A stretch of 64,000 nt of DNA, from the NCBI RefSeq assembly GCF_002007485.1, contig NZ_CP015820.1, positions 2,317,501 to 2,381,500 on the forward strand. Reading direction: 5' to 3'. A program made the translations under genes and the position numbers. Of the stretch, positions 9,198 through 17,643 are shown piece after piece. Each line of letters opens with the position of its first letter. Position 1 is the first letter of the stretch. This DNA comes from Ditibartonella apihabitans (GTDB taxonomy: Bacteria > Pseudomonadota > Alphaproteobacteria > Rhizobiales > Rhizobiaceae). The notes below the pieces were generated by a model. The model ran no database searches. It was not told where the DNA came from and was given only the letters and a program-made list of their open reading frames with translations.

Positions 9198-9989
9198 CTA
9201 TTCGTCTGCAATCACGTCGAGTGGAATTGTAATGTCGAGTTTACGCAGCATTTTTTTGAAGTCTTGTAACCTGTATTCGGCACTTTCGGTTACCAGACCT
9301 TGAATAAGGCCGCTTCCTGAATATTTTTTTTCAAGTTTTCCGATAATGCTTTCGGCGGGATCAAGAAAACAGCATTGTGGCGCTGCTTTTTCAAAGAAGT
9401 TTTTAAGCCAAGGCAGATGGGTACTTGAAAGCGTGCATGTATCAACGGCCGGATATTTTTCCAACAAATCTCCCATGAAACGGTCGACTTCGGATTGCGT
9501 TTTTTCCGGATTGAATAAGAAAGTCCCGCTTTCGACCAATTCAACCATCGGTGAGGCATTGACGAGAGCGACATTGTCCGGCTTTTTACTGTGATTTTTG
9601 ACAAATGCCTTCCCCATCTCGCTTTTCACCATTGAGGCTACCCCCATAATTGCCACAAAGCCGCTTCGACTTTTTCTTTCCGCTTCTTCAAGCGGCGGAA
9701 ATACGCCATAAAGCGGCACGGGCGAACTGTCTTTGACGCGGTCAAACACCATAATAGACGGCGCGTTGGAAGCGATAATGATGGCCGAGGGGTCGTAACG
9801 CATCAACCGTTTGAATGTCAGCTTCATAATATCGGCAAGCTCGTCAGCCGTCTTTTTTCCATATGGGAAATGGGCCCGATCGGCAAAATAGATAATATCG
9901 CGTTGCGGCTGTTTTCTATGTAACAGGTCCACAATGGCATAAGAGCCGATACCGGCGTCGAAAATGGCAACGGGCTTTACGAGTTTCAT
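9198..9989 (-). CDS. Glutamate-racemase-like protein lacking both catalytic cysteines
   Basis: 263 residues, clearly homologous to MurI (Asp/Glu racemase superfamily) along the whole length: [12 protein letters not shown] for the usual FDSGx[12 protein letters not shown], and HLPWL near the C-terminus. The two residues that MurI uses as acid/base are changed: the CNTAS motif reads ASNAPS and the GCTH motif reads SSTHLP, so Cys is Ser at both sites; the FDSG serine is Ala. Normal racemization should be abolished or strongly reduced. The reading frame is intact, so it may have a different or non-enzymatic role. It overlaps yacG by four bases and ends the murA-to-yacG gene run. Confidence 0.85.
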   Translation of the reverse strand: MKLVKPVAIFDAGIGSYAIVDLLHRKQPQRDIIYFADRAHFPYGKKTADELADIMKLTFKRLMRYDPSAIIIASNAPSIMVFDRVKDSSPVPLYGVFPPLEEAERKSRSGFVAIMGVASMVKSEMGKAFVKNHSKKPDNVALVNASPMVELVESGTFLFNPEKTQSEVDRFMGDLLEKYPAVDTCTLSSTHLPWLKNFFEKAAPQCCFLDPAESIIGKLEKKYSGSGLIQGLVTESAEYRLQDFKKMLRKLDITIPLDVIADE

Positions 9990-10198
9990 TCTTCTTCATC
10001 CGCATTGTTAAAGGGTTTACCCGGCAGGATATATGAACCTTTAAGCCAACGATTGAGATCAATTGCACGACAACGGTCAGAACAAAATGGATAAGCTTCG
10101 CGGGTTGAAGGTTTGCCACATTCAGGGCATGGCCTTGGTGAACGCAACGGATATACTTTAGCGGTTGATCGGGATTGGTCTTTAACTGATGTTGCCAT
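9986..10198 (-). CDS. yacG: DNA gyrase inhibitor YacG, small zinc protein
   Basis: I place the start at the ATG at 10198 (MATSVKDQ), one base after the maf stop and with GAGGT upstream, rather than an in-frame codon inside maf; this gives 70 residues. The zinc knuckle is [21 protein letters not shown] (CxxC and CxxxC), followed by the YacG helix [14 protein letters not shown]. In E. coli YacG binds GyrB and blocks DNA binding by gyrase. The tail is acidic. It is translationally coupled to maf and to the racemase-like gene. Confidence 0.9.
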   Translation of the reverse strand: MATSVKDQSRSTAKVYPLRSPRPCPECGKPSTREAYPFCSDRCRAIDLNRWLKGSYILPGKPFNNADEEE

Positions 10199-10199
10199 T

Positions 10200-10859
10200 T
10201 CAGACCTCATCTTTCTGCCAATGTTCAAATACGGGATAATTCTGTGTTGTTAACAATTCGACTGTTTCAGCGAGCGGCAAGCCTACAATCCCGCTATAGG
10301 AACCGCTAATTTGCAAGGCAAAACAACCGGCCCGCCCCTGAATGGCGTAACCTCCGGCTTTTCCCTGCCATTCGCCCGACAAGAGATATGCTTCGATAAC
10401 CTCGCGCCCCAATCGTTCAAAACGCACACGGCTTTCAACAAGCTTATGATGACTCTTTCCCTTGGCGTTAATGAGACAGACACCGGTATAAACTTTATGC
10501 GTCCGGCCAGACAAAAGTCGCAAACATTCACGTGCTTCATCTTCATCAACGGGTTTCGGCAGAATTTTACGCCCGACGGCAACGACCGTATCGGCAGCAA
10601 GAACAAGCGCATGCTCGAATTCCGGCATAACACAAACGAGTTCTGCACCTCTTTGGGCTTTTTCCTTTGCCAAACGTCTTGCGAGAAAACGCGGATGTTC
10701 GAGACGCCTTGGCGTTTCATCAATATCGGCAGGATGCAAATGATCGGGGAAAACACCAATCTGCCGGAGCAATGCCAAGCGTCTTGGCGAAGCTGAAGCA
10801 AGAACAAGCTTGGTTTTCACCCGCGGGTCTTCTTCCGGCATAACAGAATTTGTCGTCAT
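10200..10859 (-). CDS. maf: Maf-like nucleotide pyrophosphatase
   Basis: 219 residues with the Maf signature [18 protein letters not shown] at the N-terminus, ETPRR, and [16 protein letters not shown] with the catalytic Asp. Family members hydrolyse dTTP, UTP or modified nucleoside triphosphates to monophosphates and sanitise the pool. It lies 2 bases after infA and 1 base before yacG, the usual rhizobial order infA-maf-yacG. Which nucleotide it prefers cannot be read from the sequence. Confidence 0.93.
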   Translation of the reverse strand: MTTNSVMPEEDPRVKTKLVLASASPRRLALLRQIGVFPDHLHPADIDETPRRLEHPRFLARRLAKEKAQRGAELVCVMPEFEHALVLAADTVVAVGRKILPKPVDEDEARECLRLLSGRTHKVYTGVCLINAKGKSHHKLVESRVRFERLGREVIEAYLLSGEWQGKAGGYAIQGRAGCFALQISGSYSGIVGLPLAETVELLTTQNYPVFEHWQKDEV

Positions 10860-10861
10860 AA

Positions 10862-11080
10862 TTATTTATAACGGTAGGTGATCCTACCCTTGGTCAGGTC
10901 ATAAGGTGTCATTTCCACCATAACCTTGTCTCCAGCGAGAACTCTGATGCGGTTTTTACGCATACGCCCTGCTGTATGAGCGATAATTTCGTGATCATTA
11001 TCGAGCTTTACGCGAAACATCGCATTGGGTAAAAGCTCCGTAATCACGCCGGAAAATTCCAATACTTCTTCTTTGGCCAT
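10862..11080 (-). CDS. infA: Translation initiation factor IF-1
   Basis: 72 residues, the normal IF-1 length, one S1/OB-fold domain with [19 protein letters not shown], the RNA-binding [17 protein letters not shown] and the terminal GRITYRYK. It occupies the ribosomal A site during 30S initiation. It heads the infA-maf-yacG run and has an upstream leader of about 150 bases with a GC-rich hairpin (11131-11160). Confidence 0.98.
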   Translation of the reverse strand: MAKEEVLEFSGVITELLPNAMFRVKLDNDHEIIAHTAGRMRKNRIRVLAGDKVMVEMTPYDLTKGRITYRYK

Positions 11081-11130
11081 AAATTACCTGTTTCTAGACT
11101 GTTTATTTTGATCAAAATTTGACAAACGGC

Positions 11131-11160
11131 AGGTGCCGCCCGTCCAGTTGGGGGGAACCT
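11131..11160. other. GC-rich imperfect hairpin upstream of infA
   Basis: AGGT-CC-CCC pairs with GGG-GG-ACCT around an 8-base loop, with two 1x1 mismatches, in an otherwise AT-rich gap. It lies 51 bases before the infA ATG on the minus strand. No T tract follows on either strand, so it does not look like an intrinsic terminator. Confidence 0.4.
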
Positions 11161-11236
11161 ACCCTATTCTCGGCCATTTGTGAACATCTGAATCAAAAGA
11201 GCGCAATAGTTTATGCGGTTTTTAAGCAAATGGGCA

Positions 11237-11683
11237 CTATTTATTGGCAAAGCGCGCCATTATCCGCTTTTTCAGGTTTTCCCTGATATCCCGATAGGCA
11301 TCAAGAATTTGTTCGCGCGAACCCGTTGCAAGTGCCGGATCAGGCGTTGGCCAATATTCGACATCGACCGAAAACCCGCGCATCTGTTCGAGCACTGCAT
11401 GATGAGCTTGCGGCGTAAGGGTGATGGCAAGATCGAAATAGCCATCCGACAATTCTTCCAGCCCGCGCGGATTGTGCCCTTCCATAGAAAGCCCGTCTTC
11501 GGCAATAACCGCGGCTGCAAAAGGGTCACGATTGCCTTTGACGACGCCGGCAGATGCAACATAAATATCCGGAAACATTTTGCGTGTCAGCGCCTCGGCT
11601 ATTGGCGAGCGTATAGAATTTTGCCCGCAAACAAAAAGCACTGATGAAGGGCGTCTTGATGTTGATTTATAATCTTCAGCCAT
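11237..11683 (-). CDS. Low-molecular-weight phosphatase family protein
   Basis: The start is placed at MAEDYKS (11683), two bases after the UPF0262 stop with GGG upstream; 148 residues. It has the CX5R phosphate loop as CGQNSIRS after a beta strand (SVLFV) and the catalytic-acid loop PTPDPA, so the LMW tyrosine phosphatase / arsenate-reductase-like fold is clear. The loop differs from classical CxGNxCRS and matches the alphaproteobacterial subgroup next to UPF0262. Substrate is unknown. Likely co-transcribed with hisD and UPF0262. Confidence 0.85.
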   Translation of the reverse strand: MAEDYKSTSRRPSSVLFVCGQNSIRSPIAEALTRKMFPDIYVASAGVVKGNRDPFAAAVIAEDGLSMEGHNPRGLEELSDGYFDLAITLTPQAHHAVLEQMRGFSVDVEYWPTPDPALATGSREQILDAYRDIRENLKKRIMARFANK

Positions 11684-11685
11684 CG

Positions 11686-12156
11686 TCACCCTTTCCAGTA
11701 TAGAACACAAAGAAGAGTGAAAAGCCGCCGCGCCGTTTTGAAATCCATATCTATTTTTCCGCGTAAGCGATCTTGCAGAGTGGTCGACCCTTCATTGTGC
11801 AAGCCGCGACGCCCCATATCGATGGCTTCGATTTTTGTAGGCGTTGCAGACCGGATAGCCTCGTAATAACTGTCACAAATCAGATAATAATCTTTAACAA
11901 TGCGCCGAAACGGCCCAAGCGAAAGTATATGGGTGGTTACCCATTCGCCATTTTCACGGGAAATATCGAAGACCAGACGCCTGTCAACAAGCGACAATTT
12001 CAGTTTATAGGGACCGGTTCCGGTGTCTCCCACGGGCATAAAACTATTTTCCTCAATGAGATCGAAAATAGCAACTGCACGCTCATGCTCGACCTCGGGC
12101 GTCGAACGCCCGATGGTTTCATCAAGTTCGACATCAATGAGCCGCGCCTTCTCCAC
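11686..12156 (-). CDS. UPF0262 family protein
   Basis: 156 residues beginning at a GTG with a strong GGGAGGGGGA ribosome site. Recognised as UPF0262 by [28 protein letters not shown], the [22 protein letters not shown] core and the conserved [10 protein letters not shown]. Restricted to alphaproteobacteria and of unknown function; no catalytic motif or membrane segment. It sits 20 bases after hisD and 2 bases before the LMW phosphatase, a conserved arrangement. Confidence 0.88.
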   Translation of the reverse strand: MEKARLIDVELDETIGRSTPEVEHERAVAIFDLIEENSFMPVGDTGTGPYKLKLSLVDRRLVFDISRENGEWVTTHILSLGPFRRIVKDYYLICDSYYEAIRSATPTKIEAIDMGRRGLHNEGSTTLQDRLRGKIDMDFKTARRLFTLLCVLYWKG

Positions 12157-12176
12157 ACTCCCCCTCCCTTTTCAAA

Positions 12177-13469
12177 CTAGAGATTCAATCTTATGGCAAC
12201 AGACCTTCCATGGGCTTCCAGTCCTTCCGCATTGGCAAGTTCTATCGCCGATGGTCCAAGCTTGCGCAATTCGTCTGCACCAAGTTTTAAAATCGAGCTG
12301 CGTTTCATATAGTCAAGAACTGAAAGACCGGATGAAAATCTTGCCGAACGGGCAGTTGGCAAAACGTGGTTGGAACCGCCAACATAATCACCAATCACTT
12401 CCGGTGTGTAACGCCCGACAAATATAGCTCCGGCATTCCGTATCAAGGGTAAAAAGCGCTCAGGGTCTTCCACCGCCAATTCGAGATGTTCCGGCGCAAC
12501 ACGATTGGCAAGTGGAAAGGCTTGTTCAAGATCATTGACAAGAATGACCGCACCAAAGTCCTGCCAGCTCGAAGAAGCGGTTTTACCGCGTTTCAATGTT
12601 GTCAATTGTGTTTGAACCGCCTTCATAACCTCGTTTGCAAAAGCTTCGTCATCGGTCATGAGAATGGATTGGGCGGCTGTATCATGTTCGGCTTGAGCGA
12701 GAAGATCAGCGGCAATCCAGTCAGCATCATTAAGCTTATCGGCAATGACCAGAACTTCCGACGGTCCGGCAATCATATCAATGCCGACTTTGCCGAAAAC
12801 CTGCCTTTTGGCTGCCGCAACAAAAGCATTACCGGGGCCGACAATTTTTGCCACCGGCTTTATGGTTTTTGTACCATAGGCAAGGGCTGCCACCGCTTGC
12901 GCCCCGCCAACACGATAGATCTCGCTCACACCGCCAAGTTTGGCTGCGGCAAGAACCAGCGGATTGAGATGTCCATCCGGCGTCGGAACCACCATGACAA
13001 TACGCTCAACGCCCGCAACTTTGGCCGGCACAGCATTCATCAGCACCGAGCTCGGATAGCTTGCCGTACCACCTGGCACATAAAGCCCGACTGATTGAAC
13101 AGCCGTCCAGCGCCAACCGAGTTCGACACCCAGCGGATCGACAAAGCGTTCATCCTTTGGCAGTTGTTTCTGGTGGTAGACAACAATACGATCATGGGCA
13201 AGCTTCAAAGCATCAAGCGTTTTTGGCGGAACGTGCTTCATCGCTTCATCAATTTCACTCTCGCTAATTTTTAAACCTTTTTCTTTAAGGTCCACACGAT
13301 CGAATTTTGCCGATAAGTCGATCAAAGCCTGATCACCCTCATCGCGAACCGTTTTGATAATGTCGCGCACAGTGTCATCAACACTCTGGGAAACTTCACG
13401 CTTTGAATCGAGAAATTTACGAAACTCGTTTTCGAAATTTGCCGATGATTGACGAAGAATTTGAACCAT
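12177..13469 (-). CDS. hisD: Histidinol dehydrogenase
   Basis: 430 residues, usual family length. The zinc enzyme oxidises L-histidinol to L-histidine in two NAD-dependent steps, the end of histidine synthesis. Seen: YVPGGTASYPSS, the signature ending DMIAGPSEVLVIAD, the metal and catalytic histidines in LAQAEHDTAAQS and APEHLEL, and GGSNHVLPT. No other his gene is near, as is common for hisD in Hyphomicrobiales. It lies 21 bases after the DUF2948 gene and 20 before UPF0262. Confidence 0.97.
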   Translation of the reverse strand: MVQILRQSSANFENEFRKFLDSKREVSQSVDDTVRDIIKTVRDEGDQALIDLSAKFDRVDLKEKGLKISESEIDEAMKHVPPKTLDALKLAHDRIVVYHQKQLPKDERFVDPLGVELGWRWTAVQSVGLYVPGGTASYPSSVLMNAVPAKVAGVERIVMVVPTPDGHLNPLVLAAAKLGGVSEIYRVGGAQAVAALAYGTKTIKPVAKIVGPGNAFVAAAKRQVFGKVGIDMIAGPSEVLVIADKLNDADWIAADLLAQAEHDTAAQSILMTDDEAFANEVMKAVQTQLTTLKRGKTASSSWQDFGAVILVNDLEQAFPLANRVAPEHLELAVEDPERFLPLIRNAGAIFVGRYTPEVIGDYVGGSNHVLPTARSARFSSGLSVLDYMKRSSILKLGADELRKLGPSAIELANAEGLEAHGRSVAIRLNL

Positions 13470-13490
13470 TCTTTTTCCTGTCGAAAAAAA

Positions 13491-13934
13491 TTATCTGTGA
13501 TGCGGGTTGGCCTTGGCCTGCCAGACAGGACCAAGGTCGGTCAATTGCGCTTCAATACATTCCACTTCAAGACGGATAGCCGCTTCACCGGAAAAAATCA
13601 GCGTCACAATACCGGCGGGAGGAACTGTCGGCTGGAATTGCATTGTCAAAAGAGACAAGACATTGTCTTTTTTTTCACGATCGAAACCACGTGTTTTGAC
13701 ACTTAGAACCCGATCGAAGCGGAGAGCCGTACGATGCCGTTCACCGGTTTTTGTGCGCGAAAACAATCCCCCCTTCATCTGTTCTTCCCAGGCAAAACGG
13801 TTAAGTGCCGCTATAAAACGCTTCTCGGTACTGCGCCAGTCGAGATCGGCAACTTTAACGACAGCATCTTGTAAATGCGCCGACAAGATCTCCAGATCCT
13901 CGTCATCCATGGCTATCAATTTCAAAAGCGGCAT
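13491..13934 (-). CDS. DUF2948 family protein
   Basis: 147 residues, an alphaproteobacterial family of unknown function recognised by KLIAMDDEDLEILSAHLQDAVVKVADL and the following RFIAALNRFAWEE. There is no membrane segment, signal peptide or catalytic motif. Its usual place between murA and hisD is kept here (57 and 21 bases), so it belongs to this transcription unit. Confidence 0.85.
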   Translation of the reverse strand: MPLLKLIAMDDEDLEILSAHLQDAVVKVADLDWRSTEKRFIAALNRFAWEEQMKGGLFSRTKTGERHRTALRFDRVLSVKTRGFDREKKDNVLSLLTMQFQPTVPPAGIVTLIFSGEAAIRLEVECIEAQLTDLGPVWQAKANPHHR

Positions 13935-13991
13935 CTTACCACTCCATTCCCTTTCAATAATATCCTGTTTGCGACAGGAAAGATATTGTCA

Positions 13992-15281
13992 TTATCCGCT
14001 TATACGTTCAATCTGTGCACCACAATTTGAAAGCTTCTCTTCAAGCCGCTCGAAACCGCGGTCGAGGTGATAAACACGATTGACTGTTGTTTCTCCTTCT
14101 GCCGCAAGCCCCGCTATAACGAGAGAAACCGAGGCACGCAAATCGGTTGCCATAACCTGTGCGCCCAATAGCCGCTCGACACCTTCAACTGTAGCCGTTT
14201 GGCCAACTAGCGAAATATGGGCACCAAGGCGGGCAAGTTCCTGAACATGCATGAAACGGTTTTCAAAAATTGTTTCGGTGATGTGCGAAACACCTTTTGC
14301 CCTTGTCATCAGCCCCATAAATTGCGCCTGCAAATCTGTCGGAAAACCCGGAAATGGTTGTGTTTCAATATCGGTCGGAACAATATCGAGACCGTTTCTT
14401 GCAACACGGATACCCTCTTCACTTTCTTTTATTTCCAATCCGGTTTTGGAAAGTGTATCGAGAACAGAACGCAAGTAATCGGGACGTGCGTCTTTCAGCA
14501 GAACATCTCCACCGGTCATGGCAACCGCCATGGCATAGGTGCCTGCTTCAATACGATCGGAAATAACCTTGACGCGTGCGCCCGAAAGCCCCTCGACGCC
14601 CTCAATATAAATTGTGGGTGTACCCGCTCCCTTGATTTTTGCCCCCATGGCATTGAGACATTCGGCAAGATTGACAACTTCCGGCTCGCAAGCAGCATTG
14701 TGTAAAACAGTATCACCTCTTGCCAGACATGCTGCCATTAACATGGTGTGCGTACCACCGACCGTCACCTTCGGAAAAGTAAATTCGGCGCCTCGCAGCC
14801 CTTTCGGAGCTTTGGCATGTACATAACCATTTTCGATATTGATTTCTGTGCCCAATGCCTCAAGCCCTTGAAGAATAAAATCAACAGGACGGGTGCCGAT
14901 TGCACAGCCACCGGGAAGTGAAACGCAAGCTTCTCCCATGCGGGCAACCAAAGGCGCGATAACCCAGAAACTCGCCCGCATTTTCGACACAAGCTCATAG
15001 GGTGCACGTGTTGTAACAATTTGGCGGGCTGTAAAATGCACCGTTCGGGAATAGGCGCCATCCTGATGCTGACGACGGCCATTCACCGAATAGTCGACAC
15101 CGTGATTGCCGAGAATCCTGATAAGTTGTTCGACATCGGCCAAGTGGGGTACATTATCAAGTGTTAATGTATCATCGGTAAGCAAAGAGGCAATCATCAA
15201 CGGTAATGCTGCATTTTTTGCACCTGAAATAGGAATAACCCCGTTCAAACGATTCCCGCCAATAATTTTTATACGATCCAT
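13992..15281 (-). CDS. murA: UDP-N-acetylglucosamine 1-carboxyvinyltransferase
   Basis: 429 residues. MurA transfers enolpyruvate from PEP to UDP-GlcNAc, the first committed step of peptidoglycan synthesis, in the cytoplasm. The N-terminal [12 protein letters not shown] (Lys-22 region), the fosfomycin-reactive Cys at about residue 126 in [13 protein letters not shown], and [10 protein letters not shown] are all present. The catalytic Cys is intact, so normal fosfomycin sensitivity is expected at this target. It is the first gene of the murA-DUF2948-hisD-UPF0262 run. Confidence 0.97.
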   Translation of the reverse strand: MDRIKIIGGNRLNGVIPISGAKNAALPLMIASLLTDDTLTLDNVPHLADVEQLIRILGNHGVDYSVNGRRQHQDGAYSRTVHFTARQIVTTRAPYELVSKMRASFWVIAPLVARMGEACVSLPGGCAIGTRPVDFILQGLEALGTEINIENGYVHAKAPKGLRGAEFTFPKVTVGGTHTMLMAACLARGDTVLHNAACEPEVVNLAECLNAMGAKIKGAGTPTIYIEGVEGLSGARVKVISDRIEAGTYAMAVAMTGGDVLLKDARPDYLRSVLDTLSKTGLEIKESEEGIRVARNGLDIVPTDIETQPFPGFPTDLQAQFMGLMTRAKGVSHITETIFENRFMHVQELARLGAHISLVGQTATVEGVERLLGAQVMATDLRASVSLVIAGLAAEGETTVNRVYHLDRGFERLEEKLSNCGAQIERISG

Positions 15282-15400
15282 CCGTTAAGACCTTTCTTTG
15301 TTTTGCGATTGGTAGCAATCGTCCGGTTTATCCATTCGCCCTGTAAGGACAAAAGGTGGCACAAACAGGACTTAAAATTAAAAAATTAAGAATAACCGGA

Positions 15401-15562
15401 TTATTTTGCCGGTACACCTTGCGGATGTTCTGCCTCGTCGTGGCCTGTCTTTTCGCGCATTTCTTCGCGCTCACGCGCTTGTTGTTTGCGCCGGACAAGA
15501 TTGGCGCGCAATTGTTGCGCCAAACGTTTTTGGCGACGTTCCTCAGCGATTGAATCTGCCAT
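15401..15562 (-). CDS. Small basic, Arg/Gln-rich protein (53 aa)
   Basis: An ATG at 15562 opens a 53-residue frame ending in TAA at 15401. It begins MADSIAEERRQKRLAQQLRA and continues with a charged helix rich in Arg, Gln and Glu (RRKQQAREREE), then a short EHPQGVPAK tail. Similar small RRK-rich proteins lie next to murA in other Hyphomicrobiales, from memory. It is 120 bases upstream of murA on the same strand. AAGG abuts the ATG, so the ribosome site is poorly spaced. Function unknown. Confidence 0.65.
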   Translation of the reverse strand: MADSIAEERRQKRLAQQLRANLVRRKQQAREREEMREKTGHDEAEHPQGVPAK

Positions 15563-15731
15563 CCTTCAAACCTGTTGAATATTCTAAAAAAACGGTTCCG
15601 GTCATAACACCATGTTAAAAAAATTGCCAGCCAAAGAATATTGCCTTGATTTTTCTTATGAGAAACGTGAATGTCCGCTTGCCTATTTCTTTACAATGTG
15701 GCAGAACGCCGCCCGAAAACTATTTTTCTTA

Positions 15732-15806
<75 letters not shown>

Positions 15807-16289
15807 GAATCCATTTCCACTTGCAATCCGTGATATTCACTGCCAAAACCAGCCAAATAAACGGTAGGCCGATTGCATCAGTACTTTCAAAAATCAATAC
15901 GGCAACCGGAACTTACGCGAAAACCGGCTCGTTCTGTTGTTCTCTATTCTCGTTCTGTTGTTCCCCATTCATTGCCAATAATCGCCACAATTAATGATCA
16001 TAAAAGACAATAAAGATGAAGAAGACAAGCAATGAAACCTCGAAGCGGGGGCACTCTCCAATTCTGACGAATTGCAAGACATTTGTGATTTTATAAGTTT
16101 TTGATCACCGGACTTTTTTGATCACCTGATTATCGCCCAAAAGCTTGGTCTTGTCAGAAACGGCTTTTGTTAAAATAATTTAACGGAAGAGAGAATGGAA
16201 CATGCCTTTTTCCTGCCGTCAAATTGGTCTAGAGATGGCACTTTCTCTATTCAACCGAATTTTGCCAATATAAGTTCGTACGGTTCGTA
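15807..16289. other. Intergenic region with direct repeats, no recognised gene
   Basis: 483 bases. It holds an exact EcfG promoter match at 15908, a 15-base direct repeat CTCGTTCTGTTGTTC at 15928-15942 and 15949-15963 (period 21), and a repeat TTTTTGATCACC at 16098-16109 and about 16115-16126 (period 17). A mini-frame at 15994-16104 (36 codons) contains an in-frame TGA at 16033 and has no ribosome site. Confidence 0.5.
15908..15933 (+). promoter_or_regulatory. EcfG-type promoter, GGAAC-N17-CGTT, with no clear gene
   Basis: GGAAC at 15908-15912, 17 bases, CGTT at 15930-15933. The nearest recognisable downstream gene on this strand is the L,D-transpeptidase at 16290, about 350 bases away. It may drive that gene, a small RNA, or be a chance match (about one expected per 64 kb). 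Confidence 0.5.
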
Positions 16290-17590
16290 ATGTTTCATAT
16301 TTCTTCAGTTTCCAATTTGACAATTGCCCTTGTCATGGCATCGCTCCCTTCTGTTTATGCAAACGGAACGAGCACAACACAAAGTGACGAACCAATCGAA
16401 CTGGCACAACTTTATGACCCCTCCGATTTGCCGCGTCATCGCCAGCAATTGCGCGTTTATCGCGATCAATATGGTCGGCGCATCTATGTCGATGAAAATG
16501 GACAGGTTGTTCGTGTGGAAGAGCCGGAAAACTATCCCCAAGGTGTGACGCCGCCACCCTATGGAACGAACAATCAGGGGCCGATAGAAGGTGGCGTGCC
16601 TTATGATCAGGATGTACCTGAAGCACCCGATGCCAAGCCTTATCGTGGTGGTGGCGAGGCTAATCAACCTTCTTATAGAAAACCACTCCCCGTTATCAGG
16701 CTGGCGAAATGCCGAGCGAACATACCCCCGCGATCAATGTTCCGAAAGGTCGTGAAACAGTTGCTGCTGTTCAGATTTTAATGGACCGGCTGGGCTCCTC
16801 ACCAGGAGCAATTGATGGTTTGGCCGGTAGCAATTTCGATAAGGCTGCCGCCGCTGCAAGTGAAATCAGTGGCCGTTTTATTGACCCCAATGACAAACAA
16901 CGTCTGGATTCGGCTCTACAATCAACCGGCGGTCCTGCCTTTACGCAATATACTATTACCGAAAGCGATTTGAACCGCCAATATGTCTCTTCTATTCCTG
17001 CCGATTATGCTATGAAAGCACAGATGCCTGCCATGGCCTATACATCGGTTAGAGAAATGTTGGCAGAGCGTTTTCATATTGATGAGACATTCTTGCAGGA
17101 ACTCAATCCGCAAGCCCATTTCTCCCGTGCCGGCGAAACAATCAAGGTTCCCAATCTGGTTTTGCCCAAACGCGAAAGTGTCGACCGGATTGTTGCCGAC
17201 AAGGCCCGCAAACAGGTGCGCGGCTATAATGCGGAAGGCAGGCTTGTTGTTGCTTATCCGGCAACAATCGGTTCGTCTGACAACCCCTCGCCATCGGGCA
17301 CGGTACAAGTCGAGCGCATCGCATTTAATCCGAACTATACTTATAACCCGAAGGTCAATTTCAAACAGGGAAGCAATAATGAAATATTGACTATTCCCCC
17401 CGGCCCCAACGGACCTGTCGGAACGGTCTGGATAGCTCTTTCAAAACCGACCTATGGTATTCACGGCACACCCGATCCTTCACGAATCGGAAAAACGTCA
17501 AGCCATGGCTGTATCCGTCTAACAAATTGGGATGCCGAAGAATTGGCAAAATTGGTAAAGCCCGGTGTGGTTGTCCACTTTACCGATTAA
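16290..17590 (+). pseudogene. L,D-transpeptidase (YkuD), split by a frameshift
   Basis: Two overlapping frames give one protein if a base is added in the A4 run at 16679-16682: signal peptide (MFHISSVSNLTIALVMASLP, cleavage near ANG), a Pro-rich linker, then after the shift a peptidoglycan-binding-like segment (AAVQILMDRLGSSPGAIDG), a LysM-like part (ETIKVPNLVL) and the YkuD domain with HGTPD and catalytic Cys in SSHGCIRLTNWD. Restored length about 433. The second frame alone lacks an export signal. Family members make 3-3 cross-links or attach proteins to murein. It is either truly disrupted or a sequence error; three other genes here show the same kind of break. Confidence 0.8.
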
Positions 17591-17643
17591 TGTTTTGATC
17601 ATTGATCAGTTGATCGGAAATTTGAAAAAAATAAAGAGCGGTT

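Noticed and set aside
15356-15618. Plus-strand frames (65 and 70 codons) opposite the small protein upstream of murA
   Set aside because: The minus-strand 53-residue frame has the protein-like composition; the plus frames are its shadow.
16682-16711. Programmed -1 ribosomal frameshift in the L,D-transpeptidase gene
   Set aside because: The site is a plain A4 run without a heptameric slippery sequence or an evident downstream structure; a base loss explains it more simply.
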